Source of the DNA: Bacilli bacterium
Lineage (GTDB): Bacteria > Bacillota_I > Bacilli_A > RF39 > UBA660
Direction: 5' to 3'
Assembly: GCA_017934595.1 (NCBI GenBank)
Contig: JAGBJG010000004.1
Coordinates: 1-62,135 of the forward strand
DNA length: 62,135 nucleotides
Below, one piece after another: positions 44,775 to 53,149 of this stretch (position 1 is the stretch's first letter; every line of letters begins with the position of its first letter). The notes under the pieces were generated by a model. That model worked only from the letters and a program-made list of their open reading frames with translations. It ran no database searches and was not told where the DNA came from. A program made the position numbers and the translations under genes.

Positions 44775-46109
44775 TTAATTATAACTTACTAAAGTTATTT
44801 TTGCATATCCATTACCAGTATTACCAGTCATAGTAGATATTCCATCATGCGTTGGCATCAATTCATTACCGGCGATAGTAGTTCCATTAGTAATACCACC
44901 TATATATCCAGAACCACCACCAGCACCATTTAAACCAGAACTTTTGCCGCCATAGTAACCACCGCCGCCACCAACACAGCCAGTACTACATGAACCACCT
45001 TGACCAAAAGTTAATCCAGACTGAGTTCCACCAATTGCATTAGCCCCACCATTAGCAGAAAAATGTGGTGCTCCTAAATCAACTGCATTACCACCAGCAA
45101 CACCGCCGCCATATCCACCTGCAGCATAGTTACTTGAATTACAATAATTTCCACCACCGCCGCCACCAGCGACTATAATTACTGAACTAACATTGCTACT
45201 TAAGGTAGATAATAGACCCGCGATTGTTGCTATATGTGTAGCTCCACCACCAGAAGCAACTGACAATTCCCCACCACAAGCGTTGTAAGCAGTTCCAGAA
45301 CCGCCACCATTATAGCCGCCAGCTATTTTACAATCCAAGCCAGAACAAAACGCACCGGAACCACCCACATATATGTATAACTTTTGATCTTTTTGTGATT
45401 GTAAATGACCGCTTGAATATCCGCCTTTACCACCATAATATGTTGCACTAACATTTCCACCTTGTGCTCCCCATGCTTCTATTTTATATGTTCCATCACA
45501 TGGTACGGTAAAGTCTTGTACATCTCCTGTATAATCAAAATTCCAAGATTTACCTAAATCATATGAACACTTATTAGAACTTCCTGGTGTTATAGTTATA
45601 TCACCATTTATTCTAGTCTTACTACTGTCATATCTATATGTTATAACAACACCAAAATCATTTTTATAATCATCATGTGTAATAGGTATTTTAATATAAC
45701 ATATACCATTCTTTTCTGTATCAACAGTTTCATAATTATAATATAATTCTATATTACCTATTTTAGCTACATCTAATATAGATACAGTATAGTTGCCATA
45801 TGTAATAGTATGATTATTTCTATCAATAACTATATTATTTTTTGTCCCGTCACTATAAGTTATATACATTTCATCATTTGATACCTTATTAATTGTTTTA
45901 ATATATATACCGTTTTTATCTTTATTAAATATATCTTTATTTATAACATTTGATATATTAGAACTTTCAATATAAATTTCACTTTTAATATTTTTTTCAG
46001 CATAAATATCCCTTATGATAAATATTATTTGAAATAAAAATATAGCTATTGTCGATACCAACGCTAGTGAAACTAATACTTCAACTAATGTAAATCCCTT
46101 CTTATTCAT
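44775..46109 (-). CDS. Prepilin-like protein with ALK-like glycine-rich domain
   Basis: A 444-residue protein. The prepilin signal is NKKG then FTLVEVLVSLAL, followed by a pseudopilin body (35-190) and a glycine-rich domain (about 195-444) containing AWGAQGG, GGKGGYSSGH, LYIYVGGSG, GGGATHIA and IIVAGGGGGG, the pattern of the glycine-rich (ALK/LTK-type) family. The terminal 50 residues nearly match the pilin at 55541-56944. Likely a large minor pilin or adhesin. RBS TAGGTGG; extended -10 promoter at 46127-46137. Confidence 0.8.
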   Translation of the reverse strand: MNKKGFTLVEVLVSLALVSTIAIFLFQIIFIIRDIYAEKNIKSEIYIESSNISNVINKDIFNKDKNGIYIKTINKVSNDEMYITYSDGTKNNIVIDRNNHTITYGNYTVSILDVAKIGNIELYYNYETVDTEKNGICYIKIPITHDDYKNDFGVVITYRYDSSKTRINGDITITPGSSNKCSYDLGKSWNFDYTGDVQDFTVPCDGTYKIEAWGAQGGNVSATYYGGKGGYSSGHLQSQKDQKLYIYVGGSGAFCSGLDCKIAGGYNGGGSGTAYNACGGELSVASGGGATHIATIAGLLSTLSSNVSSVIIVAGGGGGGNYCNSSNYAAGGYGGGVAGGNAVDLGAPHFSANGGANAIGGTQSGLTFGQGGSCSTGCVGGGGGYYGGKSSGLNGAGGGSGYIGGITNGTTIAGNELMPTHDGISTMTGNTGNGYAKITLVSYN

Positions 46110-46126
46110 GCTACCACCTATTATTA

Positions 46127-46137
46127 ATTATAACATA
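46127..46137 (-). promoter_or_regulatory. Extended -10 promoter of the pilin operon
   Basis: TATGTTATAAT on the minus strand, 18 bases before the first pilin gene; no strong -35. Confidence 0.6.
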
Positions 46138-46181
46138 AATATGTAATTATTAAAATAACATTATATAGTTTTTAATGAAAG

Positions 46182-46192
46182 TATGGTAAAAT
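46182..46192 (+). promoter_or_regulatory. Extended -10 promoter of the toxin-like gene
   Basis: TATGGTAAAAT fits the TRTGN extended -10 form. It predicts a transcript start near 46199, before a foldable leader. Confidence 0.55.
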
Positions 46193-46217
46193 AAATGTAG
46201 AAGTATGTTTTATGTTG

Positions 46218-46268
46218 TTTGCTTTACTCGTGTTTTTCACGAGTTTTATTATTGGAAGGAGAAGCAAA
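46218..46268 (+). promoter_or_regulatory. Foldable 5' leader of the toxin-like gene
   Basis: An inner hairpin ACTCGTG/CACGAGT (46226-46244) sits inside an outer pairing TTTGCTT (46218-46224) with AAGCAAA (46262-46268), which covers the region just before and including the A of the start codon. The RBS GGAAGGAGA lies within the loop. Could control translation. Confidence 0.6.
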
Positions 46269-46876
46269 TGATTAAAACAGGTAGCAAATTAGAAGAAACA
46301 ATCAATTTCATTCTAATAAATGGCCCAGTCAGAGGCCTAGTTTTACTTAGAAATAATACGCCTAAAATATTGCAAAATTATGGTATCGAAAATTTACCTA
46401 TGGCAATGCAATCAACCCATATAATAGAAAACATATTAAGCGAAGAAGAGGCAATAAAACACGGCAAGCAAATAAAAAAAGATTCACATTATCATGGTAT
46501 AGGAAAAGAAAATTTCATTAAAGCAATTGAGTCTTTAGATAATCCTATGGCAATATATGTATGGAAAAAGAATTTATATAATAAATATAATAGTGATAAT
46601 TATATAGTTATAACTAATATATTAATAAATAATAATGAGACCATAATAGTCCCACTGTTATTAAAAAAAGATAACATAAAAAACATATATAAACTAGAAA
46701 CTGGGGAATTAACAAAAATATATATAAATGAAATAAAAACAATATATGGAAAGAAACAAATTAATAATTACTTAAAAAAGCATATTAAAAACGGTAATTT
46801 AATTAAATTGTGGCAAAATAAAGACAGAGATGGTGGTGGAATCCAATCTTCCACGGACATCTCTGTCAATATATAG
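46268..46876 (+). CDS. MuF-C/PBECR-like nuclease toxin domain protein
   Basis: The 202-residue protein matches, by motif, the MuF C-terminal/PBECR toxin fold found at phage MuF C-termini: LPMAMQSTHIIENIL, then ESLDNPMAIYVWKKN, YIVITNI with IIVPLLLKK, EIKTIYGK, and a final basic GNLIKLWQNKD. It has no signal peptide and no portal or MuF domain, so it is an orphan toxin domain or a captured immunity-like copy. No antitoxin-like gene adjoins. ATG 46268 has GGAAGGAG; the longer frame from 46205 would be translated through the leader hairpin and is rejected. Confidence 0.6.
   Translation: MIKTGSKLEETINFILINGPVRGLVLLRNNTPKILQNYGIENLPMAMQSTHIIENILSEEEAIKHGKQIKKDSHYHGIGKENFIKAIESLDNPMAIYVWKKNLYNKYNSDNYIVITNILINNNETIIVPLLLKKDNIKNIYKLETGELTKIYINEIKTIYGKKQINNYLKKHIKNGNLIKLWQNKDRDGGGIQSSTDISVNI
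46823..46867. repeat. Nested hairpin at the toxin-like gene's 3' end
   Basis: GACAGAGATG (46823-46832) pairs perfectly with CATCTCTGTC (46858-46867), enclosing GTGGAA/TTCCAC. It lies in the last coding codons. Confidence 0.85.
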
Positions 46877-46949
46877 AATATATCATAATATCATATTATT
46901 GTCAATTATGATACATCACTATCATATGAAATATCTTATTAATTATACC

Positions 46950-46978
46950 TTGTATTTACGCCCCATTTAGTATATAAT
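46950..46978 (+). promoter_or_regulatory. Promoter of pilB
   Basis: TTGTAT (46950-46955), 17-base spacer, TATAAT (46973-46978), followed by RBS GAGAGGAAG. Confidence 0.65.
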
Positions 46979-47010
46979 ATAAATAGTATAAGAATAGAGA
47001 GGAAGATTTT

Positions 47011-48375
47011 ATGCTTAAAGTATTTGATTTTAACAAAATGCCTGTTGTTGAAGTTGTTAATGAAATATTAGTAGATTCAAGTAAACGCGGTGCATCAGAT
47101 ATTCACTTCGATCCATGGGACGAAATGATGAAAGTAAGAATTCGTATTGATGGTGCATTAGTCGATTACTGTGAAGTTCCTAATACAATAAAGAAAAATT
47201 TAGTTACAAGAATTAAAATTATATCTGGAATGAATATTACAGAATCAAGATTACCACAAGATGGTGCGATTAAGGCAACCCTACAAGATATTCCACTTGA
47301 TCTCCGTGTTTCTTGCTTACCTACTTCTAATGGAGAAAAGATAGTTGTCCGTATCTTAGACTATTCAATGAGTTTAGCCGGACTTGAAACATTAGGCTTC
47401 ACAGAAGCTAATTATAAAAAAGTATTACAAATGATTAGTGTTCCAAATGGTATTATCTTAGTTACTGGTGCTACTGGTACAGGTAAATCAACAACAGTTT
47501 ACTCTATACTACAAAAATTAAATAAAGAAGATACAAATATTATTACTGTTGAAGATCCAATAGAAATGGAAATTGAAGGTGTTAACCAAGTTCAAGTTAG
47601 TTCAGAAATAGGTTTAACATTCGCTTCTGCTTTGCGTTCTATCTTACGTCAAGACCCTAACGTTATAATGGTCGGAGAAATTCGTGATAACGAAACTGCT
47701 AAAATAGCCGTAAGAGCTTCTATCACAGGTCATATCGTATTATCAACAATCCACACCAACAACTCATTAAACACAATTGAGCGTTTACTTGATATGGAAG
47801 TTGAAAGATACTTACTTGCCTCTTCTCTAGAAGGAATTATATCTCAAAAATTAGCTAGAAGATTATGTCCTCATTGTAGAACAAAAAGACCTACTACACA
47901 TTATGAAAAAGAATTATTCCAAAAAGTATTACATAAGGAAGTTAATGAAATCTATAGTGCTGAAGGTTGTGAACAATGTGGTACAGGATATAAAGGAAGA
48001 ATTGCTCTTCACGAAGTATTATTAATTAACCAAGAAATAAGAGATGCCTTATCTGAAGGAATGCCTAAAGAAAAATTAAGAGAATTAGTATATAAAGCAG
48101 ATGTTGCAACATTATTACAAGATGGTCTTATGAAAGTTGAAGCTGGATATACTACATTTGAAGAAGTATTAAAATTAATTGAATTAGATGATGATGACTT
48201 AGCTGGTGAAAATGATTTAAGAAGTGCGATTGATACAGCTAGAATTGCTTTATCAGAAAAAGAAGATGCACAAAAACCTAATGTTGCACCTCAAGCACAA
48301 ACAACTGGTCCTACACCTAATGTATCCGCACCAAGTCGTATTGAAAATAGACAAATAGAAAATGCAGTTGAATAA
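47011..48375 (+). CDS. pilB: Type IV pilus/type II secretion assembly ATPase PilB
   Basis: GspE/PilB ATPase of 454 residues. It begins almost directly with the GASDIHFDP domain, so the N-terminal domain of long PilB proteins is missing. Walker A GATGTGKST is at about 153-160, then IIVEDPIE-type TVEDPIEM, VGEIRDNETA, and the zinc pair CPHC (286-289) with CEQC (320-323). A Pro/Gln/Asn-rich tail of about 45 residues ends it. It powers pilus extension from the cytoplasm. It is transcribed opposite to pilC-pilD and away from the pilin genes. Confidence 0.95.
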   Translation: MLKVFDFNKMPVVEVVNEILVDSSKRGASDIHFDPWDEMMKVRIRIDGALVDYCEVPNTIKKNLVTRIKIISGMNITESRLPQDGAIKATLQDIPLDLRVSCLPTSNGEKIVVRILDYSMSLAGLETLGFTEANYKKVLQMISVPNGIILVTGATGTGKSTTVYSILQKLNKEDTNIITVEDPIEMEIEGVNQVQVSSEIGLTFASALRSILRQDPNVIMVGEIRDNETAKIAVRASITGHIVLSTIHTNNSLNTIERLLDMEVERYLLASSLEGIISQKLARRLCPHCRTKRPTTHYEKELFQKVLHKEVNEIYSAEGCEQCGTGYKGRIALHEVLLINQEIRDALSEGMPKEKLRELVYKADVATLLQDGLMKVEAGYTTFEEVLKLIELDDDDLAGENDLRSAIDTARIALSEKEDAQKPNVAPQAQTTGPTPNVSAPSRIENRQIENAVE

Positions 48376-48393
48376 CTGTGTTTTTTTATGCAT

Positions 48394-48417
48394 CAAAAAA
48401 AGCATCATAAGATGCTT
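48394..48417 (-). terminator. Terminator at the end of pilD
   Basis: AAGCATC/GATGCTT arms (48400-48417) with a 7-base minus-strand T tract, overlapping the pilD stop. Confidence 0.7.
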
Positions 48418-49180
48418 ACCATGTTAAAAAATTTAATATTGCATTTATATCTAGATGTGTTAATAAGACTACTATTGCTCCTAAACTTAAGAATGGTCCA
48501 AATGGAACGATATGAGTCTTTTTTAAATTAACCGCGATAAGTGATATTGGTAGTCCTATAAATGAAGCTACCACAATAGACATCAAAGCATTAGGTACAC
48601 CTAGCATAATACCAAATATACCAAGTAGCTTTATATCTCCCCCACCCATTGATTCTTGTCTAAATATTAAATCGCCAAATTTTTTTAATATAAACATTAC
48701 TACAAAGCTTATTAATCCATATAATAATGTCATAGGTATTGTTTTAATTCCATAGATTAAAGCCTTCTCAATTAAGATAGCTAATCCAAAGAATATCAAT
48801 ACTTCATCTGATATAATCATATAATGATAATCAGATACCATTACTATTATTAACATTGATACAAAAGTTAATACAATTATAAGTTCATAAGTAAATCCAA
48901 AGCTTATATATGAAAGTACAAACAGTAATCCACAAAAAGCTTCAAACACTGGATAAAACCATGATATTTTTTGTTTACAATTCTTACATTTACCACCTTG
49001 AATGATAAATGATAAAATTGGAATTAATTCTAATGCACCTAATCTATGATTACAATTAGGACAATGTGAAGGTGGAGTTACAATTGATTCTCCTTTAGGT
49101 AATCTATATCCTACTACATTATAAAACGATCCTAACAGTGTGCCTAGAATAAATAGACCTAAACAAATACTTAACTCCAT
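48416..49180 (-). CDS. pilD: Prepilin peptidase (PilD-type)
   Basis: A polytopic aspartic protease of 254 residues. It has a zinc site CPNCNHR...CKNCKQ in the cytoplasmic loop and the two catalytic Asp, in VSDYHYMIISDE and in GGGDIKLLG. It cleaves after the Gly of KKKG-type leaders and N-methylates the new end; the pilins in this window are its expected substrates. ATG 49180 is preferred over the in-frame GTG at 49189. It lies 13 bases after pilC. Confidence 0.93.
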   Translation of the reverse strand: MELSICLGLFILGTLLGSFYNVVGYRLPKGESIVTPPSHCPNCNHRLGALELIPILSFIIQGGKCKNCKQKISWFYPVFEAFCGLLFVLSYISFGFTYELIIVLTFVSMLIIVMVSDYHYMIISDEVLIFFGLAILIEKALIYGIKTIPMTLLYGLISFVVMFILKKFGDLIFRQESMGGGDIKLLGIFGIMLGVPNALMSIVVASFIGLPISLIAVNLKKTHIVPFGPFLSLGAIVVLLTHLDINAILNFLTW

Positions 49181-49193
49181 CCTAATCACTTCC

Positions 49194-51029
49194 TTAATAT
49201 GTTGCTTGTAAACCGATTTGTTGATAAATGTTAAACATTGGGATTACAACAGCAAGTACAATTACACCTACACCAAATGTCAAGAACACAATTAAAAGTG
49301 GTTCAATGAATGCTTTTAATCTTGTTACTTCATTTCTATGTAATTCTTGATAGTATTCAGAAACTTTTTGCATCATTTCAGCAAGTTGACCTGTTTTTTC
49401 TCCTGTTACTATCATTTCATAAGCTGGTACTGGGAATGCCCAGCTATTTTCAAATGCTTTAGATATTTTTTCACCTCTAGCTAAGTTAGTAATTGTATCT
49501 AAAAGCATACTCTTATATATTTCATTATTTGTCATCTTATTTAAGATTTCCATACTATCAGTAATAAATACTGTATGTTTTAATAATGAAGCAAATGTCT
49601 TAGTGAACATTGTTACTTCATTATAAATAATAATTTTACTTATTGGAGGAATATGCATCAATAACCATTGCATACCAATTCTAATAACCTTAACATTCAT
49701 ATATAGATATCTTATTATCAATAAAACACCTATAATAGCCAAGAATAACCAAATAATATTTTTCTTTAAGAATTCACTAAAGTTAATGATTCCCTGAGTG
49801 AACGCTGGTATTTGAGCATTATCAAATGTTGAATATAATGAAACAAATTTAGGTATAACAAATAACATAATAAATGTCATAACGCCTATAGCTACTACTA
49901 AGACTATCATTGGATATGTCATAGCTGAAATCATTTGTTTTCTCGTAGCTTCAGTTTCAGTATAATAATTAGCCATATCATCTAATGCCTCTGGTAATTC
50001 ACCAGTAAGTTCTGATGCTTTAACCATGTTAATTAATAATCTAGGGAAAGCTTCATTTTGTTTAAATAATGCATCTGAGAAACTATCACCCATAGATAAG
50101 TCGTAAATCAAAGCAGCAAATAACTTTTGATACTTCTTTTGTTTATATTGCTTAGATAATATTTTTAATGAATCAACTAATGGAATACCAGCTTTAATAT
50201 ATGTAGATAACTGAGTTAGCATAAAGATTAAATCTTTTGTCTTAACTTTAACATTAGCTACTTTACCAGATGAACCATGTAATAATTGAATCCATTTATT
50301 AGTTCTAATACTATATACTTCAAATCCTTCAGAAAGTAAATATGAGTGAACTTCAACTTTAGAGAACGCATCAAAATAACCTTTAACAGTCTTACCATTT
50401 GCATCTCTCGCGATATACTCATAAACAATCTTAACTTCACTCTTTTCAGCATCTTCACCTTCAAAGTTAAGCAATAATGCTTGTCTATTGATATCATCTC
50501 TATTACGTGCATTCTTATATAATGTTGTATTTTGATAAGCTTTGATAACTGCTTCTTTAATTTTGGATGGTATATGAGCAATTGCGCCAAAGAATTTATT
50601 TAATGCCCAGTTAAGATCATGTTTTTCTAACTTAACATTTTCATTAATATATCCTTCTTCTTCAAGTTTTTGTTGACGCTTCATCTTAGCTTCTTGCTTT
50701 TTAATGAATTCTTGTTCTTTTCTTTCTTGTTTTTCTAGTAATCTTCTTTGCTTTTCTATTGCTCGCTCTTCTTTAGATTTTCTTAATTCTTCAGCATGTT
50801 CTGCTCTACTGCTTAATAATTTTTCTTTTGACTTAGAATTCTTGAATGGGAAAGCAATTATAGAATATAAATAATATGAAAAAGTAATATATCCCCATGT
50901 TACATATTTAAGTATATGTTTTACTAAACTAAAGAAAAGATATGAAAAGACACAAAAACCTTTCCATATATATTTAGGTATCGCGAAAAAAACGTTACTA
51001 CTTAAAGAACCTTGTCTTGCTTTTTTCAT
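49194..51029 (-). CDS. pilC: Pilus inner-membrane platform protein PilC with N-terminal extension
   Basis: The C-terminal 410 residues are a GspF/PilC protein with two repeated domains (LIFMLTQLSTYIKAGIPL; FTKTFASLLKHT) and three membrane helices. The first 200 residues are unusual: hydrophobic stretches at about 15-60, then a Lys/Glu-rich coiled-coil (65-125) and a linker. Standard PilC is about 400 residues, this one 611. PilC organises pilin assembly with PilB. First gene of the pilC-pilD operon. Confidence 0.93.
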   Translation of the reverse strand: MKKARQGSLSSNVFFAIPKYIWKGFCVFSYLFFSLVKHILKYVTWGYITFSYYLYSIIAFPFKNSKSKEKLLSSRAEHAEELRKSKEERAIEKQRRLLEKQERKEQEFIKKQEAKMKRQQKLEEEGYINENVKLEKHDLNWALNKFFGAIAHIPSKIKEAVIKAYQNTTLYKNARNRDDINRQALLLNFEGEDAEKSEVKIVYEYIARDANGKTVKGYFDAFSKVEVHSYLLSEGFEVYSIRTNKWIQLLHGSSGKVANVKVKTKDLIFMLTQLSTYIKAGIPLVDSLKILSKQYKQKKYQKLFAALIYDLSMGDSFSDALFKQNEAFPRLLINMVKASELTGELPEALDDMANYYTETEATRKQMISAMTYPMIVLVVAIGVMTFIMLFVIPKFVSLYSTFDNAQIPAFTQGIINFSEFLKKNIIWLFLAIIGVLLIIRYLYMNVKVIRIGMQWLLMHIPPISKIIIYNEVTMFTKTFASLLKHTVFITDSMEILNKMTNNEIYKSMLLDTITNLARGEKISKAFENSWAFPVPAYEMIVTGEKTGQLAEMMQKVSEYYQELHRNEVTRLKAFIEPLLIVFLTFGVGVIVLAVVIPMFNIYQQIGLQATY

Positions 51030-51144
51030 ATGACCCCACCATTCTTTTCCTATTCTTTTACACTATATCAATTATATCATATTTTTAATAATTGTAAAAC
51101 TTTTTTATAGTAAAAACATACAATATTATAGAAAGGATGATTAT

Positions 51145-51435
51145 ATGAATTTTTATAATCCATATTATATGCCATACACATATGCGAGGACTGGGTTATT
51201 CTCTAATTTATTCAAAGGAATTAACTTCTCTTCTATCTTAAATGGTGCTTCTAAAACTTTAAATGTCGTTAATCAAGCTATCCCAGTGTTCAAAGAAATA
51301 TCACCTATAGTTAAAAATGCCAAAACGATGTTTAGAGTAGCTTCCGAATTAAATAAACCAGATATTTCTAAAACTAATGTTTCTACTATAAAAGATGAAT
51401 ATATCTATCAAGATGGACCAACTTTCTTTAAATAA
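51145..51435 (+). CDS. Small YqfQ-like protein
   Basis: A 96-residue protein starting with a Tyr/Pro-rich segment (YNPYYMPYTYARTGLF), then NLFKGINFSSILNGASKTL and VVNQAIPVFKEI. It resembles Bacillus YqfQ in layout, and in Bacillus yqfQ lies near the dnaG-sigA-yqfN region, as it does here. No signal peptide or membrane helix. Function unknown. Confidence 0.5.
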   Translation: MNFYNPYYMPYTYARTGLFSNLFKGINFSSILNGASKTLNVVNQAIPVFKEISPIVKNAKTMFRVASELNKPDISKTNVSTIKDEYIYQDGPTFFK

Positions 51436-51464
51436 AAAATGAAAGACTACATATCTTTCATTTT
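51436..51464. terminator. Bidirectional terminator
   Basis: AAAATGAAAGA/TCTTTCATTTT arms between the convergent small gene and trmK. Confidence 0.75.
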
Positions 51465-52061
51465 CTTTAATTGTTTAATTATCCTTTTAATATTATATCT
51501 TTTTATAAAATATTTATAAGGTATTTTATCTAATGCTTTAACATATAAACCTAAATTAAAGTTTAAATATTCTTTACTAGGATTAGGGCCAACTAAGTAA
51601 TCTATTTTAGAATACTTTTTATATCCTTTTTTAAACCTAATTATTGTATACCATCTATTTTGATATAGTGTTTCTTCTCTATCAATATAATATCCTAATT
51701 TAGTTATTTCTTTTCTTAATATATCATGATTATTATTAGCTTGAATAATTAATGTATTTGGTACCTTATCTATATTATTTTTAAGTATCTTAAGTATAGT
51801 ATAAGTACCCATGCCAGCTATAATAACTGTATCCTTTTTAGTTATATCTAAATTATCTAATCCATCACTAAGTACTACTTTAACATTAGCTTTAGCCTTT
51901 GATACATTTTCTTCCATTTTTTTTATAGAAGACTTAGATATATCAGATGCGACTACTTCATGATTCTTAGATAAAGATATAGCAAGTAGTCCATGATCAC
52001 TTCCTACATCAAAGACTTTTTTAGTATCTACTAAACTTTCTAATAATTCTAATCTTTCCAT
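51447..52061 (-). CDS. trmK: tRNA (adenine-N1)-methyltransferase TrmK
   Basis: Rossmann methyltransferase with KVFDVGSDHGLLAI as the SAM motif, ASDISKSS, and IAGMGTYTILKIL, then a coiled-coil C-terminus, as in TrmK (YqfN), which methylates A22 of tRNA. One-base overlap with sigA (TAATG). Confidence 0.88.
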   Translation of the reverse strand: MERLELLESLVDTKKVFDVGSDHGLLAISLSKNHEVVASDISKSSIKKMEENVSKAKANVKVVLSDGLDNLDITKKDTVIIAGMGTYTILKILKNNIDKVPNTLIIQANNNHDILRKEITKLGYYIDREETLYQNRWYTIIRFKKGYKKYSKIDYLVGPNPSKEYLNFNLGLYVKALDKIPYKYFIKRYNIKRIIKQLKKMKDM

Positions 52062-53149
52062 TAGTTTTCCATATAGTCTTTTAATTTTCTAGAACGAGAT
52101 GGATGTCTTAATTTACGTAGTGCTTTTGCTTCAATTTGTCTAATACGTTCTCTTGTTACACCAAACATTTGACCAACTTCTTCTAGAGTTCTAGATTTAC
52201 CATCTTCAAGACCAAAACGAAGTCTAATAACTTTTTCTTCTCTTTCAGTTAATGTAAGAAGTACATCAGCTATTTCATCTTTTAACATTTCATTAGTCGC
52301 GAAATCTTCTGGTGACATATTATGTTCATCTGGTACGAAATCACCTAAATGTGAATCATCTTCTTCACCAATTGGAGTTTCTAAACTTACTGGTTCTTGA
52401 CTAATCTTATAAATTTCATGAATCTTTTCAATAGACATATTCATCTTCTTAGCAAGTTCATCTTCCGTTGGTTCACGGTTTAACTCTAGCGTTAATTGTC
52501 TTTGTACTCTTGCTAATTTATTAATAGTTTCAACCATATGAACTGGAACACGGATTGTTCTAGCTTGATCTGCTATTGCTCTTGTTATAGCTTGTCTAAT
52601 CCACCAAGTCGCGTATGTAGAAAATTTATATCCTTTTGAAACATCAAATTTTTCTACCGCTTTCATTAAACCGATATTACCTTCTTGGATTAAGTCTAAG
52701 AAAAGCATTCCTCTACCTACATATCTTTTAGCTATTGATACAACTAGACGTAAGTTAGCTTCTGCTAATATTGATTTAGCTTCTTCATCACCTTCAGCTA
52801 CTCTATCAGCAAGTTTTGATTCTTCTTCTAATGTTAATAATTTAATTTGACCTATTTCTTTTAAATACATCCTAACTGGGTCATTAATAGTTAAATCTTT
52901 AGTTAGTGAATCATCATCTAACATGATTTTATCTATAGCTTCACCACCAGCAGATGCATCTTCATCTTCTGATACGATTGCTATATTATTTTCATTGAAT
53001 GTGTTATATAAATCATCTAAAGCATCTGAATCAAGATCAAGTCCTTTTAATGCATTAGCTAATTCTTCATAAGTAACGAAACCTTTTTCTTTACCTACTT
53101 TAACTAATTCTTTTTTTCTTTCTTCAAAACTTTTAATTTCATTTAACAT
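52061..53149 (-). CDS. sigA: Primary sigma factor SigA/RpoD
   Basis: Housekeeping sigma factor of 362 residues. It has region 1.2 ([20 protein letters not shown]), regions 2.1-2.4 ([15 protein letters not shown] to [17 protein letters not shown]), region 3, and region 4.2 ([20 protein letters not shown]). It recognises the TTGACA/TATAAT promoters seen throughout the window. Its start overlaps the dnaG stop. Confidence 0.97.
   Translation of the reverse strand: MLNEIKSFEERKKELVKVGKEKGFVTYEELANALKGLDLDSDALDDLYNTFNENNIAIVSEDEDASAGGEAIDKIMLDDDSLTKDLTINDPVRMYLKEIGQIKLLTLEEESKLADRVAEGDEEAKSILAEANLRLVVSIAKRYVGRGMLFLDLIQEGNIGLMKAVEKFDVSKGYKFSTYATWWIRQAITRAIADQARTIRVPVHMVETINKLARVQRQLTLELNREPTEDELAKKMNMSIEKIHEIYKISQEPVSLETPIGEEDDSHLGDFVPDEHNMSPEDFATNEMLKDEIADVLLTLTEREEKVIRLRFGLEDGKSRTLEEVGQMFGVTRERIRQIEAKALRKLRHPSRSRKLKDYMEN

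Noticed and set aside
46205-46267. N-terminal extension of the toxin-like protein from 46205
   Set aside because: It would be translated through the leader hairpin and has no RBS, while ATG 46268 has a strong one.
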